From Kutzneria chonburiensis (GTDB lineage: Bacteria; Actinomycetota; Actinomycetes; Mycobacteriales; Pseudonocardiaceae): DNA of 64,000 nucleotides. The notes under the pieces are model-generated. The model was given only the letters and a program-made list of their open reading frames with translations. It searched no databases and was not told the DNA's origin. Location of the stretch: assembly GCF_028622115.1 (NCBI RefSeq), contig NZ_CP097263.1, positions 558,001-622,000 of the forward strand. The letters run 5' to 3'. Below are positions 36,623 to 44,821 of this stretch, piece after piece; position 1 is the stretch's first letter; each line of letters begins with the position of its first letter. The translations under genes and the position numbers were made by a program.

Positions 36623-37212
36623 CGCAGGATCGCGGCCAGCATCAGACCCCGGATCTCAGCGGCGATGTCGGCGACCGGCCACGGCGGCTGGTGCGCCTGC
36701 CATTCCCGCAGCAGACCGGTGATCGCGCCGACCAGCCCGATGGCCGTGAGCCGGTAGTCGCGATCGGGGGCGACGCCGTGGGCGGCGGCGTGGCGGGCCT
36801 CGGCCTCGATGAAGTCGGCCCAGCGCGTGACCCACTCCTGGTGCTGCCGCTCCAGGTCCTCGCTGACGCCGACGGCCTCCACGTAGTTCAGCCGCGGCAG
36901 CCGCGGATCGGCGGTGACGCTGGCGACGAAAGCGTCCAGCAGCAAGGAGATCCGCCTCACGACGTCGTCGGAGTCCAGCGTCGCCAGGGCGCTGCGGACC
37001 CGGTCGAGGGCGACGGAGTTGATCAGGTCGTGCAGGGTCAGCAGCACCTGCTCCTTGCCGGCGAACTCCTCGTAGAAGTTGCGGGTCGACACGCCGGCCT
37101 CGGCGCAGATCTGCACGATCTTGGTCTGCCGGTAGCCGATCGTGGTGAACAGGCCGAGAGCCGCTTCGAGCAGCCGCTGCCGGCGCTCGGCCCGGCGCTG
37201 CTCGGCGTCCAC
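36619..37212 (-). CDS. TetR-family transcriptional regulator
   Basis: 197 residues. The N-terminal HTH is LLEAALGLFTTIGYRQTKIVQICAEAGVSTRNFYEEFAGKEQVLLTL (residues ~15-60), with a helical ligand domain after. It is divergent from the secreted lipase gene, and between them lies a GGTAATC...GATTACC operator. It therefore probably represses itself and the lipase. The start is GTG 37212. A GGTGAGGAG ribosome-like site lies slightly upstream, so a start a few codons earlier at a rare codon cannot be excluded. Confidence 0.92.
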   Translation of the reverse strand: MDAEQRRAERRQRLLEAALGLFTTIGYRQTKIVQICAEAGVSTRNFYEEFAGKEQVLLTLHDLINSVALDRVRSALATLDSDDVVRRISLLLDAFVASVTADPRLPRLNYVEAVGVSEDLERQHQEWVTRWADFIEAEARHAAAHGVAPDRDYRLTAIGLVGAITGLLREWQAHQPPWPVADIAAEIRGLMLAAILR

Positions 37213-37266
37213 TCCCGCGTAGGCGCGTCTGGCGATGACCGGCTCCTCACCCGCGTGACAAATTCT

Positions 37267-37325
37267 GGTAATCGGGATTGCCAGATTACCCGACCCGGCC
37301 CTACCTTGTGAAAATCCTGATTACC
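37267..37325. promoter_or_regulatory. TetR operator-like inverted repeat plus a third half-site
   Basis: GGTAATC (37267-37273) and GATTACC (37284-37290) are inverted arms 10 bases apart. A further GATTACC (37319-37325) repeats the right arm 35 bases on, just before the lipase ribosome site. The arrangement sits between the divergent TetR and lipase genes, where it could control both. Confidence 0.7.
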
Positions 37326-37345
37326 ACTTCAGCTCGGAGGCAACG

Positions 37346-38551
37346 ATGCTTCGCCGAGTGCTCGCGCCGCTGCTGGGCCTGTCCCTGCTGATGGCCACCC
37401 CGACCGTCGCCCAGGCCGATGCCCGGCCGCCGTCGCCGACCCAGGACCCCTTCTACACGCCGCCCTCGCCGCTCGAAGGCCAGGCCGGCGACCTGATCCG
37501 GCAACGCCAGGTCGACTGGTACCCGGAGCCGTTCCGCGTGTTCCAGGCCCCGGTCCACACCTGGCTGGTGCTCTACCGCTCCACCTCCGCCACCGGCACG
37601 GCCAACGCCGTCTCGGGCATGGTGCTGGTGCCGCCGATCCCGTGGAACGGCCCCGGCCCACGGCCGGTCATCGCGTACGCCATGGGCACGCAGGGCCTGG
37701 GCGACGACTGCGCGCCGTCGTATCACCTGCGTACGGGCACCGAGGTGGAGATCGCCTTCCTCGCGCAGGCGATGCTCAAGGGCTACGCCGTCGCGTTGAC
37801 GGACTACGAAGGCCTTGGCACGCCAGGAACTCACACCTACGCCGTGGCCAACTCCGAGGGGCACGCGCTGCTCGACGTCGCCCGCGCGGCGAGCAAGGTC
37901 GACGGCGCCGACATCAGTGCCGACGCCCCGATTGGCCTGTTCGGCTACTCCCAAGGCGGTCAGGCCGCGGCCGCGGCAGGGGAGTTGCAGCCGTCGTACG
38001 CACCGGACGTGCACGTCGTCGGCGTCGCCGAGGGCGGCGTGCCGGCCGATCTCAGCGAAGTCGCCGCCTACAACGACGGCAACCTGGGCTTCAGCCTCGT
38101 CGCCGGCGCCGCAGTCGGTTACGCCGCAGCGTATCCCGAGCTGCCGTTCGCGAACGTCTTGAACGCCAAGGGCCGTGACGTCGTGCAGAAGGTCGAGACC
38201 TCCTGCATAGTCGAACTTGCCCTCGCGGATCCCTTCGACCGCTTGGACAATCTCACCACGACACCGGGCATGATCAAGGATCCACGCTGGCAGGCCCGGC
38301 TGGCCGAGAACCGCCTCGGCGCGCACAAGCCGACCGCCCCCGTGTTGCTCTATCACGGCACACTGGACGAGCTGATCCCGTTCCACGTCGGCGAAGAGCT
38401 CCGCGACCGCCTCTGCGCACTCGGCGCTTCCGTTCAGTGGCAACCAGTTCCGCTCGCCGGGCACATCGTCGCCGTCAGCGTCTACGGCACCGCGGCGCTG
38501 AGCTGGCTCGGGGATCGCTTCGCCGGCAAAGCACCCACCCCGAACTGCTGA
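37346..38551 (+). CDS. secreted lipase / prolyl-type alpha/beta hydrolase (LIP family)
   Basis: 401 residues with a signal peptide (MLRRVLAPLLGLSLLMATPTVAQA). The secretory lipase fold shows YAMGTQGLGDDCAPSY, the elbow GYSQGG at 200-205 (Ser202), then HGTLDELIPFHVGEELRDRLC with the catalytic Asp and AGHIVAVSVYG with the His. It hydrolyses esters outside the cell. Disulfide-forming Cys residues are present. The ribosome site CGGAGGCAACG precedes the ATG by about 6 bases. It probably is regulated by the adjacent TetR protein. Confidence 0.9.
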   Translation: MLRRVLAPLLGLSLLMATPTVAQADARPPSPTQDPFYTPPSPLEGQAGDLIRQRQVDWYPEPFRVFQAPVHTWLVLYRSTSATGTANAVSGMVLVPPIPWNGPGPRPVIAYAMGTQGLGDDCAPSYHLRTGTEVEIAFLAQAMLKGYAVALTDYEGLGTPGTHTYAVANSEGHALLDVARAASKVDGADISADAPIGLFGYSQGGQAAAAAGELQPSYAPDVHVVGVAEGGVPADLSEVAAYNDGNLGFSLVAGAAVGYAAAYPELPFANVLNAKGRDVVQKVETSCIVELALADPFDRLDNLTTTPGMIKDPRWQARLAENRLGAHKPTAPVLLYHGTLDELIPFHVGEELRDRLCALGASVQWQPVPLAGHIVAVSVYGTAALSWLGDRFAGKAPTPNC

Positions 38552-38569
38552 TCGTGATAGGCAGGACGG

Positions 38570-39211
38570 GTGGAACTGTTCACCCGCACCTGGGGTTCGC
38601 CCGCCGCGCCGGCCATGGTCCTGCTGCACGGCGCGTCGGGCAACGGCGGCGCCTGGCAGGAATTCGCCGCCAGCTTCTCCGACCGCTGGCACGTCATAGC
38701 GCCGGACCAGCGGGGACACGGCCAAAGCCCACGGGCCGACGCCTACTCGTTCGACCTGTTCGCCGATGACCTGCACGGCCTGCTCGACGCCTTCCACGTC
38801 GAGCAGGCCGTGCTCGTCGGGCATTCCATGGGCGGCGTCGCCGCCTATCGCTACGCCGAGAAGCGCCCGTCGCGTGTAACCGCGTTGGTGCTGGAGGAAG
38901 CGCCGCCGCCGGTTCCGTTGGGGCTGCAACTGGCGCCGCGCCCCGAGGGCGAGTTGGACTACGACTGGGCTCTCCGCCCGCAGATCATCGCCGAGCTGAA
39001 CGCCCCGCGGCCGCTGGGAAAGATCGCCGTGCCGACGCTGATCGTGGCCGGCGGGGAACAGAGCCACCTGCCGCAGGCCGAGATCGCCGCCATGGCCGAG
39101 CAGCTGTCGGCCGAGCTCGTCACGATCGACGCCGGCCACCTCGTGCACCGTAACCGGCCGGCCGAGTTCGCCGCCGCCGTACGAGCCTTCCTGGCCGACA
39201 CCAACAGGTGA
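38570..39211 (+). CDS. alpha/beta hydrolase
   Basis: 213 residues, shorter than the family average because the cap domain is minimal. LLHGASGNGGAW is the oxyanion region, PDQRGHGQSPRADAY follows, the elbow GHSMGG carries Ser86, and the His is in IDAGHLVHRNRP; the acidic residue is probably in VAGGEQSHLP or nearby. A TAGGCA box at 38558-38563 and GTG at 38570 suggest a leaderless mRNA, so it has its own promoter although it follows the lipase by 18 bases. Substrate unknown. Confidence 0.88.
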   Translation: MELFTRTWGSPAAPAMVLLHGASGNGGAWQEFAASFSDRWHVIAPDQRGHGQSPRADAYSFDLFADDLHGLLDAFHVEQAVLVGHSMGGVAAYRYAEKRPSRVTALVLEEAPPPVPLGLQLAPRPEGELDYDWALRPQIIAELNAPRPLGKIAVPTLIVAGGEQSHLPQAEIAAMAEQLSAELVTIDAGHLVHRNRPAEFAAAVRAFLADTNR

Positions 39212-39254
39212 ATCACCGTGCTGTCACCGGCTTTCTGGCCTAGCGTGACGGCGG

Positions 39255-40082
39255 GTGAGGACGGTACAGCTTGTCGCCGTTGGCGTGGCGATCGCGGTGC
39301 TCGCGACGGGCGGCATCATCGCCTTCCGGCTCGACACCGGCACCCGCAAACTCGACTACATCGCCGGCAGCAACGATCCCAACCGGGTCGAGTTGGACGT
39401 GACGCTGCAACGGGTCGACGTCACCGGGCGCGAACTCGACCTGCGCATCGTGCCGATCCTGTACGGCAACCTGGCCGACGGCACCGACGCCGTGCCGGCG
39501 CGTGACCTCGAGATCGACACCAGTTCGCTGACCACCGGCCTCCTGCGGTTCAAGGCGCACGACCGGGTCTCGTTGCAGGACGTGCGGATGGGCGTGGACG
39601 AAGGCCTGGTGTCGTCGTACCCGTTCGACAGCTACGCGGCCACGATCGGCTTCTTCGTCACCGCGGGCGACCAGAATGTGCCGGTCTCGCTGCGGTTCCG
39701 CAGCTACGACGCGCTGTTCACGGCCGAGCTGACCGACGCCGCGTGGCCGACCGGCCAGCTCAAGGCCAACGTGCTGGCCGGCCGCACGTTCAGCTCGTCG
39801 GTGCTGGCCTGGTTCCTGATGGTGGCGATGTGGGCGCTGGCGCTGTCCGTGCTCGGCGCTGCGTTGACCATAGTGTCCAAGAAGATGGGCCTGGTCTGGC
39901 CGGCGATGGGCTGGATGGCTGCCACGCTGTTCGCGCTCGTCGGCTTCCGCAACGCCGCGCCGGGGTCGCCGCCGATCGGCGCGCTGATCGACTACGGCGC
40001 CTTCTTCTGGGCCGAGCTCCTGACCACCGCTTCCCTGGTTTACGTGACAGTGAACGGGATCCGGCGCGCGCGGCTAACCTGA
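39255..40082 (+). CDS. DUF4436-family membrane protein
   Basis: 275 residues. An N-terminal helix (VQLVAVGVAIAVLATGGIIAFRL) is followed by an outer domain of ~140 residues with the family pattern VELDVTLQRVDVTGRELDLRI and SSYPFDSYAATIGF. Three C-terminal helices complete it (VLAWFLMVAMWALALSVLGAAL, MGLVWPAMGWMAATLFALVG, FFWAELLTTASLVYVTV). The function of DUF4436 is not known. TAGCGT (39241-39246) lies eight bases before GTG, and the string TAGCGTGACGGC there recurs before the MFS gene at 53526. The 3' end overlaps the Lrp gene by 9 bases. Confidence 0.85.
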   Translation: MRTVQLVAVGVAIAVLATGGIIAFRLDTGTRKLDYIAGSNDPNRVELDVTLQRVDVTGRELDLRIVPILYGNLADGTDAVPARDLEIDTSSLTTGLLRFKAHDRVSLQDVRMGVDEGLVSSYPFDSYAATIGFFVTAGDQNVPVSLRFRSYDALFTAELTDAAWPTGQLKANVLAGRTFSSSVLAWFLMVAMWALALSVLGAALTIVSKKMGLVWPAMGWMAATLFALVGFRNAAPGSPPIGALIDYGAFFWAELLTTASLVYVTVNGIRRARLT

Positions 40083-40550
40083 GCGCCGTTCGAGCAGCGG
40101 GCTGATCCGGTAGCCGACCAGCTCCCGCATCACCAGCGCCGTGCTGGTCCGCTCCACGCCGGGGATGGCCAGCATCAGGCCGGCGATGCGGTACAGGTCG
40201 TCGCCGTCCTGGGCGACGACGTGCACGAACAGGTCGGGCTGGCCGCTGATGCCGTGCACCTGGAGCACTTCCGGCACGTCGGCCAGCGCGGCGGCGACCT
40301 CGTCCAGCCGCTGCTGGGTCACGACCATCATCACGAACGCGGTCAGCGGATAGCCCAGCGCGCGGGGCGGGATGCGGTGCTCGAACGTGTCCAGCACGCC
40401 CGGTTGTTCCAGCCGCAGCAGGCGTGCCTGCACGGTGTTGCGGGACAGCCCGGTCTGCTCGGCCAGCGCCACAGCGGTGGCCCGCGGCTGCTCGGCCAGC
40501 GCACGCAGCAGGCGGAGGTCGGTCTGGTCGAAGCGGTCGTCGTTGCGCAC
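40074..40550 (-). CDS. Lrp/AsnC-family transcriptional regulator
   Basis: 158 residues: the N-terminal winged helix DLRLLRALAEQPRATAVALAEQTGLSRNTVQARLLRLEQPGVL and a C-terminal RAM ligand domain with EVLQVHGISGQPDLFVHVVAQDGDDLYR. It is divergent from the AceE-like gene, and the 132-base gap holds a perfect palindrome and a repeated ATTGTGCG. It is therefore likely to regulate that gene and itself, perhaps sensing an amino acid. Confidence 0.93.
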   Translation of the reverse strand: MRNDDRFDQTDLRLLRALAEQPRATAVALAEQTGLSRNTVQARLLRLEQPGVLDTFEHRIPPRALGYPLTAFVMMVVTQQRLDEVAAALADVPEVLQVHGISGQPDLFVHVVAQDGDDLYRIAGLMLAIPGVERTSTALVMRELVGYRISPLLERRSG

Positions 40551-40584
40551 TCTGCTCGCTTTCGCCGGGTGGTTCGGGCGCCGG

Positions 40585-40624
40585 ATTGTGCGATCTGCTC
40601 AATTGAGCGTACTCACATTGTGCG
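40585..40624. promoter_or_regulatory. Lrp/AsnC operator candidates
   Basis: GCTCAATTGAGC (40597-40608) is a perfect 12-base palindrome of the A/T-centred type Lrp proteins favour. ATTGTGCG occurs at 40585-40592 and 40617-40624, 32 bases apart, or about three helical turns. They flank the palindrome, consistent with a multimeric wrapped complex. Confidence 0.6.
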
Positions 40625-40682
40625 TAGTGAGCGTTGGTGTTGTCATTCTGGCACGTTGTGCCCATGTTGGAGGGTGGCGGAG

Positions 40683-42953
40683 ATGACCAGGCAGAGTCCG
40701 GCGGCGCCGGCCGTGCTGACCGAGATCGAGCAGCGGGTGCTGTGGCTGTCCACCGCCATGATCCATCACGCGAACCTGGTGCGCCCCAACGATTCCGGCC
40801 TCAAGGTTGGCGGGCACCAGGCGTCCAGCGCCTCGATGGTGTCGATCATGACCTCGCTGTGGTTCCGGCACCTGCGCGCGGAGGACCGCGTCTCGGTCAA
40901 GCCGCACGCCTCGCCGGTGCTGCACGCGATCAACTACCTGCTCGGGGAGCTGGACGAGTCGTATCTGACGACACTGCGCGAATTCGGCGGGTTGCAGAGC
41001 TACCCGAGCCGGTCCAAGGACCCCGATCCCGTCGACTACTCGACCGGATCGGTCGGAATCGGTGCCACCGCGCCGATCTGGGGCGCGATCGCCCGTCGTT
41101 ACGTGGGCGCGGGAACCGGGCGGCAGTACTCGCTGCTGGGCGACGCCGAGCTGGACGAGGGCGCGGTCTGGGAGGCGGTGCTCGACCCGTCGGTGGCCGA
41201 ACTGGGCGAGATCGTGTGGATCGTCGACCTGAACCGGCAGTCGCTGGACCGGGTCGTGCCGCAGATCGCCGGTGACCGGCTGCGCGACATGTTCACCGGC
41301 GCCGGCTGGCAGGTCATCACCCTCAAGTACGGGCGGCTGCTGGCGGAGCTGTTCACTCGTCCGGGTGGTTCGGCGCTGCGGGCGCGCCTCGACACCATGC
41401 CCAATCCGGAGTACCAGCGGCTGCTCCGCTGCGACGCCGCACAGCTGCGGGATCGTTTGCCGGCAGGGGATTCCGCCATCGCCGAACTGGTGTCCGGTGT
41501 GGACGATCCGACCCTGCTGGCGGCGATCCGCAACCTCGGCGGGCACGACCTGGCGGCGCTGGACGGGGCCTTCGAGGAGATCGACGACGGCCGGCCGACC
41601 GTGATCCTGGCGTACACTGTGAAGGGCAACGGGCTGCCCACCCAAGGGCACCCGCAGAACCACTCATCACTGCTGACCGCGGAGCAACTGGCCGAACTCG
41701 CCCGACGTCTTGGTACCCACGTCGACGATCCCTGGCTGGCCTTTCCGCCCGGCACCGATGCGGCCGACCTGTGCGAGGACACGGCAAACCGCCTGCGACG
41801 CGACGGCGTCGCGACCGCGGAACCGCCTTCGATCCCGCTCGACCTCGGCCGGGTTCAGCAGGGCACGACGACGACTCAGGCAGCCCTCGGCCGAACGCTG
41901 CTCGATCTCACCCGCCGTGCCCCCGAAGCCGCCCAGCGTGTGGTGACCGTGAGCCCTGACGTCAGCTCCAGCACCAACCTGGGCGGCTGGGTCAACAAGG
42001 TCGGCGTGTGGTCGCCCGACGAGCGCGTCGACTGGTTCGCCGACGACTCCGACACGATCCTGCATTGGAGGGAAAGCCCTGGGGGACAACACATCGAACT
42101 CGGCATCGCCGAGACCAACCTGGTCGGACTGATCGGGGAGCTCGGCGCCACCTGGAGTCGCTGGGGCCAACCGCTGCTGCCGATCGGCGTGCTCTACGAC
42201 CCGTTCGTCTCGCGGGCCCTTGAGCCCTGGTCGTTCGGCATCTACGCCGGCGGGCAGTCCATTCTGGTCGGCACGCCGTCCGGGGTCACACTGGCCCCGG
42301 AGGGCGGGGCGCACCAGTCGATCACGACGCCGTCCATCGGGCTGGAGCAGCCCGGCTGCGTCACGTACGAGCCGGCGTTCGCGATCGACGTCGAGTGGAC
42401 GCTGCTGGCCAGCCTGGCCCGGCTGGGCCGGCCCGACGGCACCTCGGCCTACCTGCGCCTGTCGACCCGGCCGGTCGACCAGTCGCTGGCCGACGTGCCG
42501 GCGGACCCGGCCGCCCGGGAACGCCGCCGCCGTCAGGTCGTGGCCGGTGCGTACTCGTTGCGCCGCAAGGACAATCCGGCGATCACCATCGCCGCGATGG
42601 GTGCGGTCGTGCCCGAGGCGCTGGCCGCCGCCGACCGGCTGGACCAGGTCGGCATCCCGGCCGACGTGGTCTGCGTGACCAGCCCGGGCCTGTTGTTCCA
42701 GGCCCAGCAGGCCAGGCACGGCCGCGCCGACGCCCCGTCGTGGATCCTGGACCAGGTGCTACGCCCGACGCCGCTGGTGACCGTCCTGGACGGCCATCCG
42801 CACACGCTCGCCTGCCTGGCCACGGTCAACCGGGTGCCGTCGATCTCCCTCGGCGTCACCCGGTTCGGCCAGGCCGGCGCGCTGGCCGACGTCTACCGCT
42901 ACCACGGCCTCGACGCCGACAGCATCGTGCGCGCGGCGCTGGATCTCAGCTGA
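40683..42953 (+). CDS. AceE-like / transketolase-family thiamine diphosphate enzyme
   Basis: 756 residues, clearly shorter than homodimeric pyruvate dehydrogenase E1 (about 885-930). The thiamine motif reads GDAELDEGAVWEAV at ~153 followed by VWIVDLNRQSLDRVVPQI. ETNLVGLIGELGATWSRWGQPLLPIGVLYD and the transketolase C domain follow. It resembles AceE along the whole chain but lacks the N-terminal E2-docking part. No E2 or E3 gene is near. Family role: decarboxylation of pyruvate or a related 2-oxo acid. GGAGGG at 40669-40674 places the start at ATG 40683. The Lrp regulator facing it suggests control by amino-acid supply. Confidence 0.85.
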   Translation: MTRQSPAAPAVLTEIEQRVLWLSTAMIHHANLVRPNDSGLKVGGHQASSASMVSIMTSLWFRHLRAEDRVSVKPHASPVLHAINYLLGELDESYLTTLREFGGLQSYPSRSKDPDPVDYSTGSVGIGATAPIWGAIARRYVGAGTGRQYSLLGDAELDEGAVWEAVLDPSVAELGEIVWIVDLNRQSLDRVVPQIAGDRLRDMFTGAGWQVITLKYGRLLAELFTRPGGSALRARLDTMPNPEYQRLLRCDAAQLRDRLPAGDSAIAELVSGVDDPTLLAAIRNLGGHDLAALDGAFEEIDDGRPTVILAYTVKGNGLPTQGHPQNHSSLLTAEQLAELARRLGTHVDDPWLAFPPGTDAADLCEDTANRLRRDGVATAEPPSIPLDLGRVQQGTTTTQAALGRTLLDLTRRAPEAAQRVVTVSPDVSSSTNLGGWVNKVGVWSPDERVDWFADDSDTILHWRESPGGQHIELGIAETNLVGLIGELGATWSRWGQPLLPIGVLYDPFVSRALEPWSFGIYAGGQSILVGTPSGVTLAPEGGAHQSITTPSIGLEQPGCVTYEPAFAIDVEWTLLASLARLGRPDGTSAYLRLSTRPVDQSLADVPADPAARERRRRQVVAGAYSLRRKDNPAITIAAMGAVVPEALAAADRLDQVGIPADVVCVTSPGLLFQAQQARHGRADAPSWILDQVLRPTPLVTVLDGHPHTLACLATVNRVPSISLGVTRFGQAGALADVYRYHGLDADSIVRAALDLS

Positions 42954-43236
42954 CCTCGACCACGCGCCGGTCGAAAGCCACGTAGTCGGTGAAGTCCTGG
43001 CCGACGCGGCTGACCGCGTCGGCCGGCGGCTGGGTGTAGCTCCAGCCGGCGTCGGTCTGACCGGCCACGGTGTGGTACTGGGCCACGCCCTTCCACGCGC
43101 AGGTGTACGGGGTCGGGCTGGCCACGAACTCGCTGTCCGTGAGGGACGACGGCGGGAAGTACCAGTTGCCCTCGATCGACACGACCTCGGACTCGGGGGC
43201 CTCGGCCACGACGCGGCCGTTGATGGTTGCCTTCAT
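42946..43236 (-). CDS. DUF427 domain protein
   Basis: 96 residues from MKATINGRVVAEAPESEVVSIEGNWYFPPSSL. The family landmarks are the YFP motif, CAWKGVAQYHTV near the middle, and AWSYTQP-like GWSYTQPPAD, ending with YVAFDRRVVEV. DUF427 is a small beta-rich fold of unknown activity. Residues upstream of this Met lie inside the divergent MFS gene and are not family-like. The C-terminus overlaps the AceE-like gene by 8 bases, convergently. Confidence 0.85.
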   Translation of the reverse strand: MKATINGRVVAEAPESEVVSIEGNWYFPPSSLTDSEFVASPTPYTCAWKGVAQYHTVAGQTDAGWSYTQPPADAVSRVGQDFTDYVAFDRRVVEVS

Positions 43237-43309
43237 GTAGGCGTCAACGGCCGGCCGTGCCGCGGTAATTCCGTCGTGTGTCCGAACGGGCAGCAATACG
43301 CTCGGTCCA

Positions 43310-44554
43310 GTGACCCCGCCTCCAGTGACGCCGCCGCGGCGCCTGCTGGTCGACGTCGCCCCGTTCCGCCGGTCGCCGGCCTTCCGCCGGTACTGGATCG
43401 GTGCCGGGCTCTCGGCCATCGGCACCCAGATGACCCTGTTCGCCGTCACCTATCAGGTCTTCACGCTGACCGGCAGTTCGCTGGCCGTCGGCGGCATCGG
43501 GCTGTGCGCCGCCGTGCCGGCGCTGGCCTTCGGCATGCTCGGCGGCAGCATCGGCGACGCCGCCGACCGCCGCAAGGTCGTGCTCTACACCAGCCTCGGG
43601 CTGGCCGCCGTGTCGGCGCTGTTCGCCGTGCAGGCCATCCTCGACCTGCGGCAGCTGTGGCTGCTCTACGTGCTCGCGGTGCTGGAGGCGCTGATCGTCT
43701 CGGTCAACGTGCCGGCCCGGCGAACGTTCACGCCCCGCCTGCTGCCGGCCGAACTCCTGCCGGCCGGCGCGGCGCTGAACTTGATGACCATGCACCTGAG
43801 CAACACCGTCGGCCCGCTGCTGGCCGGGGCGGTCGCGGCGGCCTGGGGACTCAAGGCCTGCTACGTGCTCGACGTGCTCAGCTTCGCGGCCGCGCTGTAC
43901 GGCGTGTTCCGGCTGCCGCCGATGCCGCCCGAGGGCGGGCCGGCCAAGCCCGGCCTGAAGGCCGTCGTCGAGGCCGTCGGCTTCATCCGAGGCTCTCAGG
44001 TCCTGACTGGCACCCTGCTGGCCGACCTGTCCGCGATGACCTTGGGCGCGCCGTTCGCCGTGTTCCCGGCGATCAACGCGGCGTTGTTCGGCGGCGGGCC
44101 GCAGACCCTCGGCCTGCTCAACGCCGCGCCGGCGATCGGCGGCGTGCTCGGCTCGATGCTGTCCGGGCCGGCCGGGCGTGTGTCGCGGCAGGGGCGGGCC
44201 CAGCTGATGGCCGGCATGGCCTGGGCGGTCACGCTCGTCGGCTTCGGACTGTCCACCACGCTGTGGCTGTCGCTCGGGCTTCTGGTCGTCGGCGGTGCGG
44301 TCGACGTGATCGGCGTGGTGTTCCGGACGACCATCCTCCAGACGGCCACGCCCGACCGGTATCTGAGCCGGGTCGGGGCCGCCGAGTACGTCGTCGGCTT
44401 CGGTGGCTCGCAGCTGGGCAACTTCCGTGGCGGCGCGGCCGCCGCCCTCAGCACGCCCGGGTTGTCCGCCGTGATCGGCGGTCTGTCCACCATCGTCGGC
44501 GCGCTCCTGTTGTGGCGCAAGCTGCCCGGCTACGCCACATACCGAGCGCCATAA
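43310..44554 (+). CDS. MFS transporter (MFS_3 / EntS-like)
   Basis: 414 residues with about 12 membrane segments. It begins with FRRSPAFRRYWIGAGLSAIGTQMTLFAVTYQVF, followed by GGSIGDAADRRKVVLYTSL and NVPARRTFTPRLLPAELLPAGAALN. This is the typical EntS/MFS_3 pattern. TACGCT (43297-43302) lies seven bases before the GTG start, so the message is probably leaderless and this promoter is shared in divergent orientation with the DUF427 gene. It is one of five related exporters in the window. Confidence 0.9.
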   Translation: MTPPPVTPPRRLLVDVAPFRRSPAFRRYWIGAGLSAIGTQMTLFAVTYQVFTLTGSSLAVGGIGLCAAVPALAFGMLGGSIGDAADRRKVVLYTSLGLAAVSALFAVQAILDLRQLWLLYVLAVLEALIVSVNVPARRTFTPRLLPAELLPAGAALNLMTMHLSNTVGPLLAGAVAAAWGLKACYVLDVLSFAAALYGVFRLPPMPPEGGPAKPGLKAVVEAVGFIRGSQVLTGTLLADLSAMTLGAPFAVFPAINAALFGGGPQTLGLLNAAPAIGGVLGSMLSGPAGRVSRQGRAQLMAGMAWAVTLVGFGLSTTLWLSLGLLVVGGAVDVIGVVFRTTILQTATPDRYLSRVGAAEYVVGFGGSQLGNFRGGAAAALSTPGLSAVIGGLSTIVGALLLWRKLPGYATYRAP

Positions 44555-44559
44555 CGGAT

Positions 44560-44628
44560 CTGCTCGGTTTCGGGTTGGCGTTTCAGGCAACAACACCGTG
44601 ACAATTGTCCCGAGCAGGTTTGAAACGC
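44560..44628 (+). repeat. two crossing inverted repeats (possible pseudoknot) after an MFS gene
   Basis: CTGCTCGG (44560-44567) pairs with CCGAGCAG (44610-44617), and GCGTTTCA (44578-44585) pairs with TGAAACGC (44621-44628). Each is a perfect 8-bp match and the pairs cross (a-b-a'-b'), the geometry of an H-type pseudoknot or of two alternative hairpins. The perfect palindrome GACAATTGTC (44600-44609) sits in the same stretch. It lies in the 267-base gap before the MFS gene at 44822. Confidence 0.5.
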
Positions 44629-44821
44629 TCGCGTGCGCGGCCGGTGAGCGCTCGCACCGGCAGCGTGACCTGCGGCGAGAACCGTGACCGTGACAAAGGT
44701 TCACGCCTTCTACCGGTTGCGGACCGACCACTTTGGCGGTAGATCTCTAAACCTGCTCGTAACCCGCCGGCCACATGTGCGCGAACGTTTCGGCAACGCA
44801 CGCGACATCGGGGAGAATTCC

